DNA of 64,000 nt from an uncultured Lachnospiraceae bacterium (GCA_947086895.1 CAMUAR010000009.1:1-64000), one strand, 5' to 3'; shown: positions 26,237-36,529, counted from the stretch's first letter. Numbers and translations are program-made. Notes: generated by a model not told the origin, from the sequence alone.

Positions 26237-26902
26237 ATGGTTGTTTCATTGGACGAGAAAAATTGGTCAGAAACAGATAAGGCAGATGAAATTGCAGAAA
26301 AATTACATAGCGAAGAATCCAGAACAGAAGAGGAAATCCAAAAGGAAAATGACTTGGAGCAGACAGACACAAAGAAAAAAAAGACGAATTTTTTGAAAGA
26401 AGCCTTTAGCTGGGTGATGGTTGTGGTTTGTGCGTTTGTGCTGGCATTTTTTGTGACAAATTTTGTGATTATCAAGGCGGAAGTGCCGACGGGATCTATG
26501 ATTTCAACGATTATGATTGGCGATCGGCTGATCGGAAACAGGCTTGCTTATCTATTTTCTGACCCAGAGCGCGGTGATATCGTAATGTTCCCATATCCAG
26601 ATAATGAAGAAGAAATTTATATCAAGCGCGTGATTGGAGTGCCGGGAGATACTGTGCAGGTAAAGGAGGGTGTTTTGTATCTCAACGGGGAAGTTTTTGA
26701 GGAAGACTACTTAAATGAACCAATGAAAAAGGAGGAGGACACCGAGTTGTTTACTGTGCCGGAAGGGTGCTATTTTATGATGGGCGATAACCGAAATCAT
26801 TCGTGGGATTCGCGCTATTGGGAGCATCCATTTGTGGAAAAGGGAAAAATTCTTGGAAAGGCATGGTTCCGTTACGACCCGTCGTGGGGGCTGATCAAAT
26901 AA
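26237..26902 (+). CDS. lepB: Signal peptidase I
   Basis: Membrane serine protease that removes signal peptides from exported proteins. About 221 aa. A charged cytoplasmic N-terminus of ~50 residues is followed by one membrane helix (VMVVVCAFVLAFFVTNFVI). The catalytic Ser follows in PTGSM (about 90) and the general-base Lys in YIKRVIG (about 132). GDNRNHSWDSR and the C-terminal box are present. ATG 26237 lies almost on the GAGAGG ribosome site; TTG 26249 has better spacing and would give a product 4 residues shorter. Confidence 0.95.
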   Translation: MVVSLDEKNWSETDKADEIAEKLHSEESRTEEEIQKENDLEQTDTKKKKTNFLKEAFSWVMVVVCAFVLAFFVTNFVIIKAEVPTGSMISTIMIGDRLIGNRLAYLFSDPERGDIVMFPYPDNEEEIYIKRVIGVPGDTVQVKEGVLYLNGEVFEEDYLNEPMKKEEDTELFTVPEGCYFMMGDNRNHSWDSRYWEHPFVEKGKILGKAWFRYDPSWGLIK

Positions 26903-26968
26903 AAAAGAATATAAGATTGCTTTGATTTTTGAAAAGTGATTTTTATATTTATAGAAACAAAAACAGAT

Positions 26969-27004
26969 AGGAAACGTTATAAATTTTTATTTATAACGTT
27001 TCCT
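26969..27004 (+). terminator. Perfect 16-bp hairpin after lepB
   Basis: AGGAAACGTTATAAAT (26969-26984) pairs with ATTTATAACGTTTCCT (26989-27004), loop TTTT. No long T-run follows, so it may be a weak terminator or an operator. Confidence 0.5.
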
Positions 27005-27062
27005 ATAAAATATTTCATTTGATTTTTATTTTAGAATCGGTAAGCGCAAAGGAGGAAAATTC

Positions 27063-28703
27063 ATTTTTTATAAAAGAAGAGAAAACTGGAACAGAAAGCT
27101 GAAAAAATGTATTTGCAGTATTTTGATTTTTGTGCAGGCAGTCTATCTGATTTTCGGTCTGCAAATATCTGCTGCGGGAGAGACAATGACAGATATCCGT
27201 GTCGGGTTAGAATCGCTGTATGCGGAAGTATCGGAGATTACAATAAAAAATACAAAATTAGGGCTGGGCTACTGTATTAAGGATAATTATAAAATTGACG
27301 TAGAATTTGAAAGCAGCAGTGGTTTTCGGTTTTCTGCAGCGGATGGTTATTATTATATTTTGACAAAAACATTTGCCAGTTATAAAAGTGCGGCAGGCGC
27401 AGCGGGAGTGATTCGAAATCTTGGCGTAAATGCGTGGCCAGTTGCAATCTACCGCAATTACTGGCGCGTTTATGTCGGCGGAGTGACTCAGGAAAGCGAG
27501 GCATTAAAAGTTTATGAGCAGATTCGCGGGCGTTATGGCTACACATACTCTGAGCTTACAAAGAACAATAAACAGCGTCTTTTGGTATCTGCAAATAGTT
27601 ATTCTTTTTTGATCGACGGGGAAAAGAAAGGCGCGTATCCGCAGTTTAAAGCGCTCTTGCCGGATGCGAAAGGCAATTTGGTATTAAATCTTGGCAGCAG
27701 AAGCTACAGGGGAAGAATTGAGATTGGATGTTATGGAAAAAGCAGTGTTACCGCGGTGAATGTTATTCAGGTAGATTCTTATCTTTACGGCGTTGTGCCT
27801 TGTGAGATGCAGTCGAATTATGAGATGGAAGCACTTAAGGCACAGGCGGTCTGTGCGAGAAGCTTTGCATTGACCAGAGTCGGCTATCGTGCAGATTCCA
27901 ATATCAGCAAAGCATACTATTTAGGGGATACAACAAAGTATCAAGTATATCGCGGTTATACAGCGGAAACCGCGCGCACTGCACAGGCCGTTGACGCGAC
28001 AGCGGGAATGGTTTTAAAATACAAAGGCAAAACAGTGCCGGCATATTATTTTTCCACAAGCGGAGGAAGTACGGAAAGTGTTTCTGAAGTGTGGGGGTTT
28101 TCGTCGGATTATCTGACGGCAATGCCGGATTTATATGAGACAGAACCAGAAAAAAAGCCGTGGCTTTCGGTGTTTACAAAGGAGCAGTTATCGTCAAAAC
28201 TTGCATCCTACAAACAAAATATCGGAAATTTGCTCTCGATTGTCCCACAGGTAACAACAATGACAGGGCGCGTGTATTCTTTAAAAATAAAGGGGACAAA
28301 AGGCAGTGCGATTTTGCAGACTGGCACGATCAGGGAGGCTCTTTCTCTTTACAGCACGAAATTTAAAGTGGTTACAAAAGGGGATGTTCCTGATTTGGTA
28401 TCTGTTCGCAGTGATTCGGAAATCGCGCAGGCGCAGATTCAAAATTGCTATATCATATCGGCGGGAGGAACGATTGAAAAAGCTTCCAAAGATTTGGATC
28501 AGTATATTGTCGCAGGAGAAAGCAATTTTGTCAACTATCCAAGAAATGCGCCAAAAAACAGTGATACATGGTATTTTTACGGGATGGGCTATGGTCATGG
28601 GGTTGGAATGAGTCAGTCCGGCGCAAATGGAATGGCGAAGGCAGGCTACACATACAAAGAAATTCTTGCATACTATTTTCAAGGATGTACATGTGGAGTA
28701 TAA
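27063..28703 (+). CDS. SpoIID/LytB-domain cell-wall protein
   Basis: About 546 aa if started at ATT 27063, which lies 7 nt after a perfect AAAGGAGG (27048-27055). The first in-frame conventional alternative is TTG 27123, without a ribosome site. The longer N-terminus gives a proper membrane signal: basic KRRENWNRKLKK, then ICSILIFVQAVYLIFGL. A region with SPOR-like strands (about 85-175) precedes the SpoIID domain (about 220-490) with VVPCEMQSNYEMEALKAQAV and, near the end, YGHGVGMSQSGANGMAKAGY. SpoIID proteins cleave denuded peptidoglycan glycan strands. This one is probably vegetative or sporulation-linked. Confidence 0.88.
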   Translation: MFYKRRENWNRKLKKCICSILIFVQAVYLIFGLQISAAGETMTDIRVGLESLYAEVSEITIKNTKLGLGYCIKDNYKIDVEFESSSGFRFSAADGYYYILTKTFASYKSAAGAAGVIRNLGVNAWPVAIYRNYWRVYVGGVTQESEALKVYEQIRGRYGYTYSELTKNNKQRLLVSANSYSFLIDGEKKGAYPQFKALLPDAKGNLVLNLGSRSYRGRIEIGCYGKSSVTAVNVIQVDSYLYGVVPCEMQSNYEMEALKAQAVCARSFALTRVGYRADSNISKAYYLGDTTKYQVYRGYTAETARTAQAVDATAGMVLKYKGKTVPAYYFSTSGGSTESVSEVWGFSSDYLTAMPDLYETEPEKKPWLSVFTKEQLSSKLASYKQNIGNLLSIVPQVTTMTGRVYSLKIKGTKGSAILQTGTIREALSLYSTKFKVVTKGDVPDLVSVRSDSEIAQAQIQNCYIISAGGTIEKASKDLDQYIVAGESNFVNYPRNAPKNSDTWYFYGMGYGHGVGMSQSGANGMAKAGYTYKEILAYYFQGCTCGV

Positions 28704-28882
28704 ATAGTAATTTTCAAGCAGTACTTAAATTATAAAATTTATGAAACATGGCAAAGAGCTGATATCTTTTGACAGTGAGATAACGATATTTTATTGTTTG
28801 TTATAGCTGTTTCGAAGTACATTTGATTTTTATCCATTTTCAATGTACAGCAAAAATCAATGCTGGAATTTTATCGTTTTTA

Positions 28883-28911
28883 TTGTACTTTTTCACATAA
28901 TGTGCTATTCT
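28883..28911 (+). promoter_or_regulatory. Promoter of ddh-queA
   Basis: TTGTAC (28883-28888), 17-bp spacer, TATTCT (28906-28911). The spacer contains the palindrome CACATAATGTG (28894-28904), a possible operator. The remaining gap 28704-29000 is AT-rich with no gene. Confidence 0.6.
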
Positions 28912-29000
28912 AGACGAAGAATTTTTTGCTTTATGAAAAAGTGCGGAAGTTTGTCTGAAAAAATTTAAATTTTATTTTATAAAAAGAATGCGAGGAACTT

Positions 29001-29987
29001 ATGAATACGAAAATTGGAATTTTGGGTTATGGAAATCTTGGGCGCGGCATAGAATGTGCCGTTCGCCAAAACAAAGATATGGAACTTATGGCGGTATTTA
29101 CAAGAAGAGAGCCGAAAACCGTTTCCATACAGACGGACGGCGTGGCAGTCTGCAGCGCGGCAGATATAAAGAACTGGCAGGGAAAGCTTGACGTTATTAT
29201 TTTGTGCGGCGGGAGCGCGACAGATCTTCCAGTACAGACGGCGCATTATGCAAAGTATTTTAATGTGGTAGACAGTTTTGATACGCATGCCCGTATCCCA
29301 GAACATTTTGACCGCGTGGACGCGGCGGCAAGAGAGGGGGCGCACACTGCAATTATCAGCGCGGGCTGGGATCCAGGTATGTTTTCGATCAACCGTCTCT
29401 ATGCCGATGCGATTCTTCCTGAAGGAAAAGATTATACATTTTGGGGAAGAGGAGTCAGCCAGGGGCATTCGGATGCGATTCGGCGCATTGAGGGCGTAAA
29501 GAATGCAAAACAGTATACCATTCCAGTAGAGGAAGCTTTAGAGGCGGTGCGCGCCGGAAAAAATCCTGAGCTTAGCACAAGACAAAAGCATACAAGAGAA
29601 TGCTTTGTTGTGTTAAAAGAAGGAGCATCCGCGGTGAAGGTTGAAAAAGAGATTAAGACAATGCCAAATTATTTTGCTGATTACAACACGACAGTGCATT
29701 TTATCAGCGAGGAGGAGTTTTTAAGAGACCACAGTGAAATTCCGCATGGCGGCTGTGTGATTCGAAGCGGTGTGACTGGATGGGAAAAAGAGCATAAAAA
29801 TATTATTGAATATCGTTTGAAACTGGATTCCAACCCGGAATTTACCTCCAGTGTGCTTGTGGCATGTGCCAGAGCAGCGCACCGTCTTGCAGCGGACGGA
29901 CAGAGCGGATGCAAAACATTATTCGATATTCCGCCGGCATATTTAAGTGCAAAAAGCGCGCAGGAATTAAGGGCGGGAATACTATGA
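29001..29987 (+). CDS. ddh: meso-Diaminopimelate dehydrogenase
   Basis: NADPH-dependent enzyme making meso-diaminopimelate from tetrahydrodipicolinate in one step, for lysine and peptidoglycan. 328 aa. The Rossmann motif [11 protein letters not shown] is at residues 6-16. Family blocks seen are [27 protein letters not shown] and [10 protein letters not shown]. Ddh is common in Lachnospiraceae and a minority of other bacteria. The stop overlaps the start of queA by 4 bp (ATGA). Confidence 0.95.
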   Translation: MNTKIGILGYGNLGRGIECAVRQNKDMELMAVFTRREPKTVSIQTDGVAVCSAADIKNWQGKLDVIILCGGSATDLPVQTAHYAKYFNVVDSFDTHARIPEHFDRVDAAAREGAHTAIISAGWDPGMFSINRLYADAILPEGKDYTFWGRGVSQGHSDAIRRIEGVKNAKQYTIPVEEALEAVRAGKNPELSTRQKHTRECFVVLKEGASAVKVEKEIKTMPNYFADYNTTVHFISEEEFLRDHSEIPHGGCVIRSGVTGWEKEHKNIIEYRLKLDSNPEFTSSVLVACARAAHRLAADGQSGCKTLFDIPPAYLSAKSAQELRAGIL

Positions 29988-31087
29988 AAAGACAGGATTT
30001 CTATTTTGAACTGCCGCCCGAACTGATTGCGCAGGACCCGCTGGAAGATCGGGCGTCCTCAAGGCTGCTTGTGCTTGACAAAGAGACGGGTGCGGTCGCA
30101 CACAAAACATTTCGGGATATAAAGCAGTATCTGCGCGCGGGAGATTGTCTTGTGATCAATGATACAAAAGTAATTCCAGCAAGACTGATTGGGACAAAAC
30201 TTTCCGAGAAGAAAAATACTTTGGATACTCTCTCTTCAAACGAACAAACAGCGGTTGATGCTGATAAAAAAGAAGAAGTAATATCCGGTGCGAAAATTGA
30301 ACTTTTGCTGCTGAAACGCAGGGCGGGGGATGTGTGGGAGACGCTTGTAAAACCGGGAAAAAAAGCGAGACCAGGAACAAAAATTGAGTTTGGCGGCGGG
30401 CTGCTTTTTGCTGAGGTGCTGGATATTGTGGAGGAGGGCAATCGGCTGGTTAAGTTTTCTTATCATGGAATATTTGAAGAAATACTAGATCAGCTTGGAA
30501 TGATGCCGCTGCCGCCGTATATTACGCATACTCTGCAAGATAAAAAGCGATATCAGACTGTTTATGCAAAATATGAAGGGTCTGCTGCCGCGCCGACAGC
30601 AGGTCTGCATTTTACGCAGGAACTTTTGCAGGAAATTGAAAAGATGGGCGTTATTGTTGCGCATGTAACGCTTCATGTCGGGCTTGGCACATTTCGTCCA
30701 GTTAAGGAAGATAATATTTTAGATCACCATATGCATTCTGAATTTTACCGTATACAGGAGGAGGAAGCAGAAAAAATCAACAGTGCAAAGCGCGCGGGAG
30801 GAAGGATTATCTGCGTTGGTACAACGAGCTGCCGAACCGTTGAATCCGCGGCGGACAAGGACGGTTTTGTGCAGGCAGGCGAGAAGGATACGGAAATATT
30901 TATTTATCCTGGTTATCAATTTAAAGTGCTGGATTGTCTTATCACCAATTTTCATCTGCCGGAATCTACGCTTTTAATGCTTGTTTCAGCGCTGGCGGGC
31001 AGAGAACATGTACTGGAAGCGTACCAGCAGGCTGTAGAAGAACAGTACCGTTTTTTTTCTTTTGGGGATGCAATGTTTATCGTTTGA
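29984..31087 (+). CDS. queA: tRNA preQ1(34) S-adenosylmethionine ribosyltransferase-isomerase
   Basis: Adds the cyclopentene ring of queuosine by transferring the ribosyl group of SAM to preQ1 in tRNA. 367 aa from ATG 29984, coupled to ddh by ATGA. Signature segments are [20 protein letters not shown] at the start, [20 protein letters not shown] and [10 protein letters not shown]. There is an insertion of about 30 charged residues after TKLSEKK (about 68-100) compared with short family members. AT-rich spacing of 24 bp leads to the response-regulator gene. Confidence 0.96.
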   Translation: MKRQDFYFELPPELIAQDPLEDRASSRLLVLDKETGAVAHKTFRDIKQYLRAGDCLVINDTKVIPARLIGTKLSEKKNTLDTLSSNEQTAVDADKKEEVISGAKIELLLLKRRAGDVWETLVKPGKKARPGTKIEFGGGLLFAEVLDIVEEGNRLVKFSYHGIFEEILDQLGMMPLPPYITHTLQDKKRYQTVYAKYEGSAAAPTAGLHFTQELLQEIEKMGVIVAHVTLHVGLGTFRPVKEDNILDHHMHSEFYRIQEEEAEKINSAKRAGGRIICVGTTSCRTVESAADKDGFVQAGEKDTEIFIYPGYQFKVLDCLITNFHLPESTLLMLVSALAGREHVLEAYQQAVEEQYRFFSFGDAMFIV

Positions 31088-31111
31088 CGTGTTATAGAAA
31101 GGGCAGTTTTT

Positions 31112-31783
31112 ATGTACAAGGTTTTTGTTGTTGAGGATGACGCAGGGATTGCCCAAGCGATTGCAGAGCGCGCGGCAGCATGGGATTACGAAGTGTATTG
31201 CGCACAGGATTTCCGCAATGTGACGGCAGAGTTTGCAAAATTTTCGCCGCACCTTGTGCTGCTCGATATTATGCTTCCGTTTTTTAACGGTTATCACTGG
31301 TGCAGCGAACTGCGCAGGTTTTCCAAAGTACCGATTATTTTTCTGTCGTCCGCGTCGGACAATATGAATATTGTTATGGCGATGGATATGGGAGCGGATG
31401 ATTTTATTGCGAAGCCGTTTGATATGGATGTGCTGCTCTCAAAAATTCGAGCGCTTTTGCGGCGCAGCTATGCATTTGCAAACGAAACTTCAGTAATAGA
31501 GTATCAGGGTGCAATTTTAAACACGGAGGATCAGACTCTTTTGTATCATGAAGAGCAGCTGATGCTGACAAAAAATGAATTTCGCATTTTGTTTGTTCTT
31601 TTGCAGAACCGCGGGAAGGTGGTAAGCCGTGAACGGCTGATGGAGCAGCTTTGGAAATCAGAAAGTTTTGTGGATGAGAATACTCTGACGGTCAATGTGA
31701 ACCGGCTGCGCAAAAAGTTGGAGACGATAGGGCTTAACGGTGCGATTACAACAAAATTTGGCGTCGGCTACCTCGTTGAATAG
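31112..31783 (+). CDS. OmpR-family response regulator (BceR-like)
   Basis: 223 aa. Receiver domain: acidic pair Glu8-Asp9-Asp10, phospho-acceptor Asp52 in LVLLDIMLP and Lys101 in FIAKPFD. The winged-helix DNA-binding domain (about 130-223) contains LTKNEFRILFVLLQNRGKVV, SRERLMEQLW and the final wing VGYLVE. It is followed 11 bp later by a BceS-like kinase and then an ABC pair, which defines a peptide-antibiotic sensing and detoxification module. Confidence 0.95.
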   Translation: MYKVFVVEDDAGIAQAIAERAAAWDYEVYCAQDFRNVTAEFAKFSPHLVLLDIMLPFFNGYHWCSELRRFSKVPIIFLSSASDNMNIVMAMDMGADDFIAKPFDMDVLLSKIRALLRRSYAFANETSVIEYQGAILNTEDQTLLYHEEQLMLTKNEFRILFVLLQNRGKVVSRERLMEQLWKSESFVDENTLTVNVNRLRKKLETIGLNGAITTKFGVGYLVE

Positions 31784-31794
31784 AAGGAGGTGCC

Positions 31795-32784
31795 ATGGCA
31801 TTTTGGAAGCTTTATTTCAAAAGATACAAAAAGATGACCGTCGTTTTTCTTTTGTTCTGCGCAATATTTTTTATTGTGTTTGGACTGTATCATTTGCCGG
31901 TCGGAGCAGTGCTCTATCCGATGTTTCTCTGCCTGCTGATTGGCGGTGTAATTTTATTTGCTGATTTTAGAAAGGCATATCAAAGACATCAGAAGCTTTT
32001 GGAACTTTCTTTTTGCGGGGCAGAGTTGATTGAGAATTTTCCAGAATGTCAAAACTGGGAGGATAGGGATTACCAGAAGATCATACAGAGCATTCAGCAA
32101 GAATTAAAGAATATAAAAGATGCGATGGGACTTCATTATTTGGATATGGTGGATTACTATACGGTATGGGTGCATCAGGTAAAGACGCCGATCGCCGCGC
32201 TGCAGCTTTATTTGCAGGATGAGGATTCCCAGAGAGCAAGACGGATGAAAGAGGAAGTATTTCGTATTGAGCAGTATGTCGGGATGGTGCTGGCATTTTT
32301 ACGGCTGGATTCAGAATCGACGGATTATGTGTTCTGCAAGTGCAGCATAGATGATATAGTGAAAGAATCCGTAAAAAAGTTTGCAGGGCAGTTTATACGA
32401 AAAGGGCTAAAACTTTCTTATAAACCGTTGAATTTCTTTGTGGTCACAGATGAAAAATGGCTTTCTTTGTGTATTGAGCAAGTACTTTCCAACGCGGTGA
32501 AATATACAAGAGAAGGCGGTATTACAATAGCGGTAAAAGAGCCTTCTACACTTGTAATACAAGATACTGGGATTGGGATTGCCGCAGAAGATCTGCCGCG
32601 TATTTTTGAGAAGGGCTACACGGGTTATCACGGGCGTGAGGACAAAAAAGCAAGTGGTATTGGATTGTATTTATGTCGGCGGATCTGTGAAAATTTAGGT
32701 CATAAAATTACAGTGGAATCGGAACCAGGAAAGGGAACAACTGTAAAAATTGTTTTTTTGCAGAAAGAAAGAAAGTATGAATAA
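31795..32784 (+). CDS. Intramembrane-sensing histidine kinase (BceS-like)
   Basis: 329 aa. Two membrane helices (about 15-32 and 36-56) are separated by only a few residues, so there is no extracellular sensor. In this kinase type the partner ABC permease does the sensing. The H-box is at VWVHQVKTPIAAL (His127). N, G1 and G2 boxes follow (EQVLSNAVKYT, IQDTGIGIAAEDLPRIFEKG, GIGLYLCRRIC). AAGGAGG ribosome site. The ABC transporter genes follow after about 200 bp. Confidence 0.95.
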   Translation: MAFWKLYFKRYKKMTVVFLLFCAIFFIVFGLYHLPVGAVLYPMFLCLLIGGVILFADFRKAYQRHQKLLELSFCGAELIENFPECQNWEDRDYQKIIQSIQQELKNIKDAMGLHYLDMVDYYTVWVHQVKTPIAALQLYLQDEDSQRARRMKEEVFRIEQYVGMVLAFLRLDSESTDYVFCKCSIDDIVKESVKKFAGQFIRKGLKLSYKPLNFFVVTDEKWLSLCIEQVLSNAVKYTREGGITIAVKEPSTLVIQDTGIGIAAEDLPRIFEKGYTGYHGREDKKASGIGLYLCRRICENLGHKITVESEPGKGTTVKIVFLQKERKYE

Positions 32785-32816
32785 AATGCTTGTACAGTAT
32801 CTTTCTTTTTTAGTTG

Positions 32817-32830
32817 TGACAATAATGTAA
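32817..32830 (+). promoter_or_regulatory. Possible BceR-type operator upstream of the ABC genes
   Basis: TGACA-ATAA-TGTAA (32817-32830) is an imperfect palindrome with 4-bp spacing, the form expected for a response regulator of this type. It lies about 150 bp before the ABC ATPase gene, with a TATAGT -10-like box near 32885. Judged by eye. Confidence 0.4.
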
Positions 32831-32982
32831 GAAGTTCGGGGGAAAATGTAAGCCGATTCGATGGCGTGCATTTTCTTTTTTTGTTATAGTAAGAGGCGAA
32901 GAAAAAAATAAAAACCAGTAAGTTTCAGGGTTTATAGGTATCCCTTAAACAACCTAAATCAATTATATAAGGTGGAATTCGT

Positions 32983-33753
32983 ATGAGTATTTTGGAAGCG
33001 CAGGGAGTGCGAAAGGTATACACGACAAGATTTGGCGGAAACAAGGTAGAAGCATTAAAAAATGTATCTTTCCGCGTAGAACAGGGCGAATATGTAGCGA
33101 TTATGGGAGAATCCGGGTCGGGAAAAACAACACTTTTAAATATTCTTGCAGTACTTGACAGACCGACAGCAGGAAGAGTGCTGCTTGAGGGGAAGGATGT
33201 CGGAGCGGTTAAGGAATCCGCGGTCGCTGCATTTCGGAGAGATAATTTGGGATTTGTATTTCAGGATTTCAATTTGCTTGATACATTTACGCTGGAGGAT
33301 AATATCTATCTTCCGCTTGTATTGATGGGGAAAGGGTACGAAGAAATGCATAACAGGCTGATGCCGATTGCAGAGAAGCTTGGCATACAGGAACTTTTAA
33401 AGAAGTATCCTTATGAGGTTTCCGGCGGGCAAAAACAGAGAGCTGCTGTTGCAAGAACACTGATTACAAGACCAAAACTAGTGCTTGCCGACGAGCCGAC
33501 AGGAGCGCTTGATTCAAAATCGACCGATGAACTTTTGGATATTTTTGCGGATGTCAACCGGCTTGGACAGACGATTTTAATGGTGACGCATTCTGTAAAA
33601 GCGGCGAGCCGTGCAGGGAGAGTTATGTTTATCCGCGACGGCGAAGTATTTCATCAGATTTACCGCGGAGAAAGTACAAATGAACAGCTTTATCAGAAGA
33701 TTTCAGATACTTTGACAATGATTGCAAATGGAAAAAGCACGGTGTATGTCTAA
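32983..33753 (+). CDS. ABC transporter ATP-binding protein (BceA-like)
   Basis: 256 aa. Walker A GESGSGKTT (42-50), Q-loop VFQDFNLLD, signature VSGGQ (146-150), Walker B LVLADE (166-171) and the H-loop TH. It is of the MacB/LolD/BceA class that powers mechanotransmission rather than bulk import. Partner of the permease 70 bp downstream. It is the only ABC ATPase in the window and is not the carbohydrate-uptake type. Confidence 0.95.
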   Translation: MSILEAQGVRKVYTTRFGGNKVEALKNVSFRVEQGEYVAIMGESGSGKTTLLNILAVLDRPTAGRVLLEGKDVGAVKESAVAAFRRDNLGFVFQDFNLLDTFTLEDNIYLPLVLMGKGYEEMHNRLMPIAEKLGIQELLKKYPYEVSGGQKQRAAVARTLITRPKLVLADEPTGALDSKSTDELLDIFADVNRLGQTILMVTHSVKAASRAGRVMFIRDGEVFHQIYRGESTNEQLYQKISDTLTMIANGKSTVYV

Positions 33754-33822
33754 AATTAAAAAAGTGATTATAATAAAAATATTATAAATAATAAGAAAAC
33801 ATAATAAGAAATGGAGATATTT

Positions 33823-35883
33823 ATGAAACATAATATATATCCAAAACTGGCGTGGACTGGTATTAAAAAAAATAAAAGGCTTTATCTGCCGTATATTTTA
33901 ACATGCATCGGCATGGTTATGATGTTTTATATTGTATCGTTCCTCTCAGTAAACGAGTATCTTGGCAGCTGCAAAGGCGGGAAGGAAATACAGCAGATGC
34001 TTGTTCTTGGCAGCGGTGTAATTGGAGTATTTGCTACAATCTTTTTATTTTACACAAACTCCTTTTTGATGCGCAGGAGAAAGAAAGAATTTGGTTTATA
34101 TAATATTTTAGGTATGGGAAAATGGAATATTGCGAGGGTGCTTTTGTGGGAAGGCGTGATGATTGCGGTGATTTCCCTTGCGGCAGGATTATTTGGAGGT
34201 ATTCTGTTTTCCAAAATCGGAGAGCTTTGCATGGTAAATATACTGGAGGCGGAAGCAGTATTTTCCATGTCGGTTGAAAAAAGCTCTGTTGTGACAACCA
34301 TGATTTTGTTTTCCGTTATCTTTGCACTGATTCTTCTAAACGGGCTGCGCCAGCTTCATGGAGCAAATCCGATTGAGCTTTTGCACAGTGAAAATACCGG
34401 AGAAAAACCTCCGCGCGGAAACTGGCTGTTTGCACTTTGCGGAATAGTATTGCTTTGCGGAGCGTATTATCTGGCAGTTACGATTGAGAATCCGCTTGCG
34501 GCTATGATTATCTTTTTTATTGCGGTTGTTATGGTTATTATTGCGACATACCTGCTGTTTGTATCCGGTTCGGTTACAATCTGCCGCGGTCTGCAGAAAA
34601 ATAAAAAATACTATTATAAAACCAATCATTTTGTCTCTGTATCGTCTATGGTATATCGAATGAAGCGCAATGGGGCAGGTCTTGCTTCCATCTGTATTCT
34701 TTGCACGATGGTTTTAGTGATGGTATCTTCCACTGTATGTTTGTATATCGGAAAGGAAGATAGTCTTAGAAGCCGCTATCCAAGGGATATCAATATTACT
34801 GTACGCAGAGGCAGCGCAGAAAAACTGGAGGATGGTAATCTTGCAAAAAGGCGCGCGGTGGTTGACGATGAACTTGCAAAATACAATTTGGTTCCAGAAA
34901 ATATTTTAAATTATCGGATTGCTGCGGCAGTTGGTTTGGATTCAGACGGAAAGATGGATCTGTCATCAAGTTCAGGGTATGATTTTAATGAAGATTATAC
35001 AAATGTATGGCAGATTTACTTAGTGCCGCTGGAAGATTACAACAGGCTGATGGGGGAAAAAGAAACGCTTGAACCAGGCGAGGCTTTTATTTATGCGACA
35101 AAGAATAAATATCGCAGCGATAAGATTCAGTTGGGATCATCGGTTGTGTTTGAAATAAAAAAAGTACTGAAAGATTTTGTTGATAACGAGGAGGACTCCA
35201 TGCAGATTCTTCCATCAATCTTTCTGTTTGTACCAAATTATGAAGAGGTGCTAAAGCAGCTTTCGGGAGTCGCTGATTATTACGGCAACCAGGCATTTTC
35301 AGAAAGATGGATGTACGCTTTTGATCTTTCCTGTACCGAAGAGAAACAAATTGAAATTTATGAATCGCTGAAAAGTTGTCTGAGCAAAGCGGAGGAAGAG
35401 TTCCGAAAAGAAAATCTTTCAGGAAAAGGAATATACACATTTTCCATTGAGAGTTTTGCAAGCGAGAGAACAGGATTCTATGCATTGTACGGAGGATTGT
35501 TTTTCCTTGGAGTATTGCTGGGGATTGTGTTTGTATTTGCTGCAGTGCTGATTATGTATTATAAGCAGGTTTCAGAAGGATATGAGGATCAAGCCAGATT
35601 TGAGATTATGCAGAACGTTGGTATGACGAAAGCGGAGATTAAAAAGAGCGTAAGTTCCCAGGTATTAACAGTATTTTTCCTGCCTCTTTTGGCAGCAGGA
35701 ATGCATCTTGGGTTTGCGTTCCCTCTGGTGCGAAAACTGCTTTTATTGTTTGGGCTGGTAAATTTAAAGTTAATTATTTTAGTAACGCTCAGCTGCTTCT
35801 TGGTATTTGCGCTGATGTATATACTTGTATATCGAACCACATCACGCGCTTATTATACCATTGTCAGCGGAATGGGAAATTGA
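33823..35883 (+). CDS. FtsX-domain ABC permease (BceB-like)
   Basis: 686-aa membrane protein with the BceB layout: one N-terminal helix, an FtsX-like block of three helices, further paired helices, a large extracellular domain of about 210 residues (about 310-525) that senses the antimicrobial peptide, and a final FtsX block of three helices. FGLYNILGMGKW at about residue 91 is the typical FtsX coupling sequence. Start ATG 33823 follows GGAG; in-frame ATG 33811 overlaps the ribosome site. It probably protects lipid II-cycle targets against bacitracin-like or lantibiotic peptides. Confidence 0.92.
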   Translation: MKHNIYPKLAWTGIKKNKRLYLPYILTCIGMVMMFYIVSFLSVNEYLGSCKGGKEIQQMLVLGSGVIGVFATIFLFYTNSFLMRRRKKEFGLYNILGMGKWNIARVLLWEGVMIAVISLAAGLFGGILFSKIGELCMVNILEAEAVFSMSVEKSSVVTTMILFSVIFALILLNGLRQLHGANPIELLHSENTGEKPPRGNWLFALCGIVLLCGAYYLAVTIENPLAAMIIFFIAVVMVIIATYLLFVSGSVTICRGLQKNKKYYYKTNHFVSVSSMVYRMKRNGAGLASICILCTMVLVMVSSTVCLYIGKEDSLRSRYPRDINITVRRGSAEKLEDGNLAKRRAVVDDELAKYNLVPENILNYRIAAAVGLDSDGKMDLSSSSGYDFNEDYTNVWQIYLVPLEDYNRLMGEKETLEPGEAFIYATKNKYRSDKIQLGSSVVFEIKKVLKDFVDNEEDSMQILPSIFLFVPNYEEVLKQLSGVADYYGNQAFSERWMYAFDLSCTEEKQIEIYESLKSCLSKAEEEFRKENLSGKGIYTFSIESFASERTGFYALYGGLFFLGVLLGIVFVFAAVLIMYYKQVSEGYEDQARFEIMQNVGMTKAEIKKSVSSQVLTVFFLPLLAAGMHLGFAFPLVRKLLLLFGLVNLKLIILVTLSCFLVFALMYILVYRTTSRAYYTIVSGMGN

Positions 35884-36022
35884 TTGTTAAAACAAAGGGG
35901 AGTTTGACAATACAGTAAAAAATGCACGAAAGATACAAAGCAAAAAAGTGATGTTCAAGTGTGTAAAGAGTTTCTAAGCAGCAAAATATGCCAGCTAAGA
36001 AAATCGAAGTTACACACAGAAG

Positions 36023-36048
36023 AATGCCGAGTGCAGGCATTTTTCTTA
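36023..36048 (+). terminator. Terminator after the Bce-like operon
   Basis: AATGCC (36023-36028) and GGCATT (36036-36041) followed by a T-rich run. Downstream to 36340 I see GCCGCCgatGGCGGC (about 36061-36075), a second stable hairpin, and no credible gene. An ORF across this stretch overlaps the hairpins and lacks a ribosome site. Confidence 0.55.
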
Positions 36049-36347
36049 TGGATTGTTTGTGCCGCCGATGGCGGCAGGGCTGGAAGTGTGAAAAAAGTAA
36101 AATGCGGCAGGTTGTACCGGATGAAATAGGTTTGGTGCAATCTGCCGTATTTGCAATAAGCATGTTTTATGCGATGATGCAAATATTATTACAATATATA
36201 AAATCGTGTAGAAAACGATATATTTTTAATAAAAGAAGCAAAATAAAATTATGCATTTATTATGCAAAATATGAAAATAAATGGTGCGGTATAATGCAAA
36301 GAAAATAAAAAATAATTCAATTTTGTGAAAAAGATATAAAAAAACAC

Positions 36348-36376
36348 TTGTAAAACGTGGTGTATTGTGCTAAAAT
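36348..36376 (+). promoter_or_regulatory. Promoter of the lacI-type regulator
   Basis: TTGTAA (36348-36353), 17-bp spacer, TAAAAT (36371-36376). The segment CACTTGTAAAACGT closely matches the GH26 promoter at 37661 (CACTTGCCGAAAACGT), suggesting shared control. The transcript has a ~150-nt leader with GATATT/AATATC and CAGGT/ACCTG complementary segments. Confidence 0.6.
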
Positions 36377-36529
36377 CTTTCTAACAAAAGAAAAATATTG
36401 AGTTGTTGTTGAAAAGTGACAAATAATTTCGATGCAGGGCAGGTGATATTATGTAAAATACATTTGCATAAAATGATTTATAAAAATATCAGTTTTCTGA
36501 CCTGCAACATACAGAAAAGTGGTGTTGAT

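Noticed and set aside
35988..36308. 106-codon ORF after the Bce-like operon
   Set aside because: It runs through two stable hairpins including the operon terminator, lacks a ribosome site and has an unnatural basic composition.
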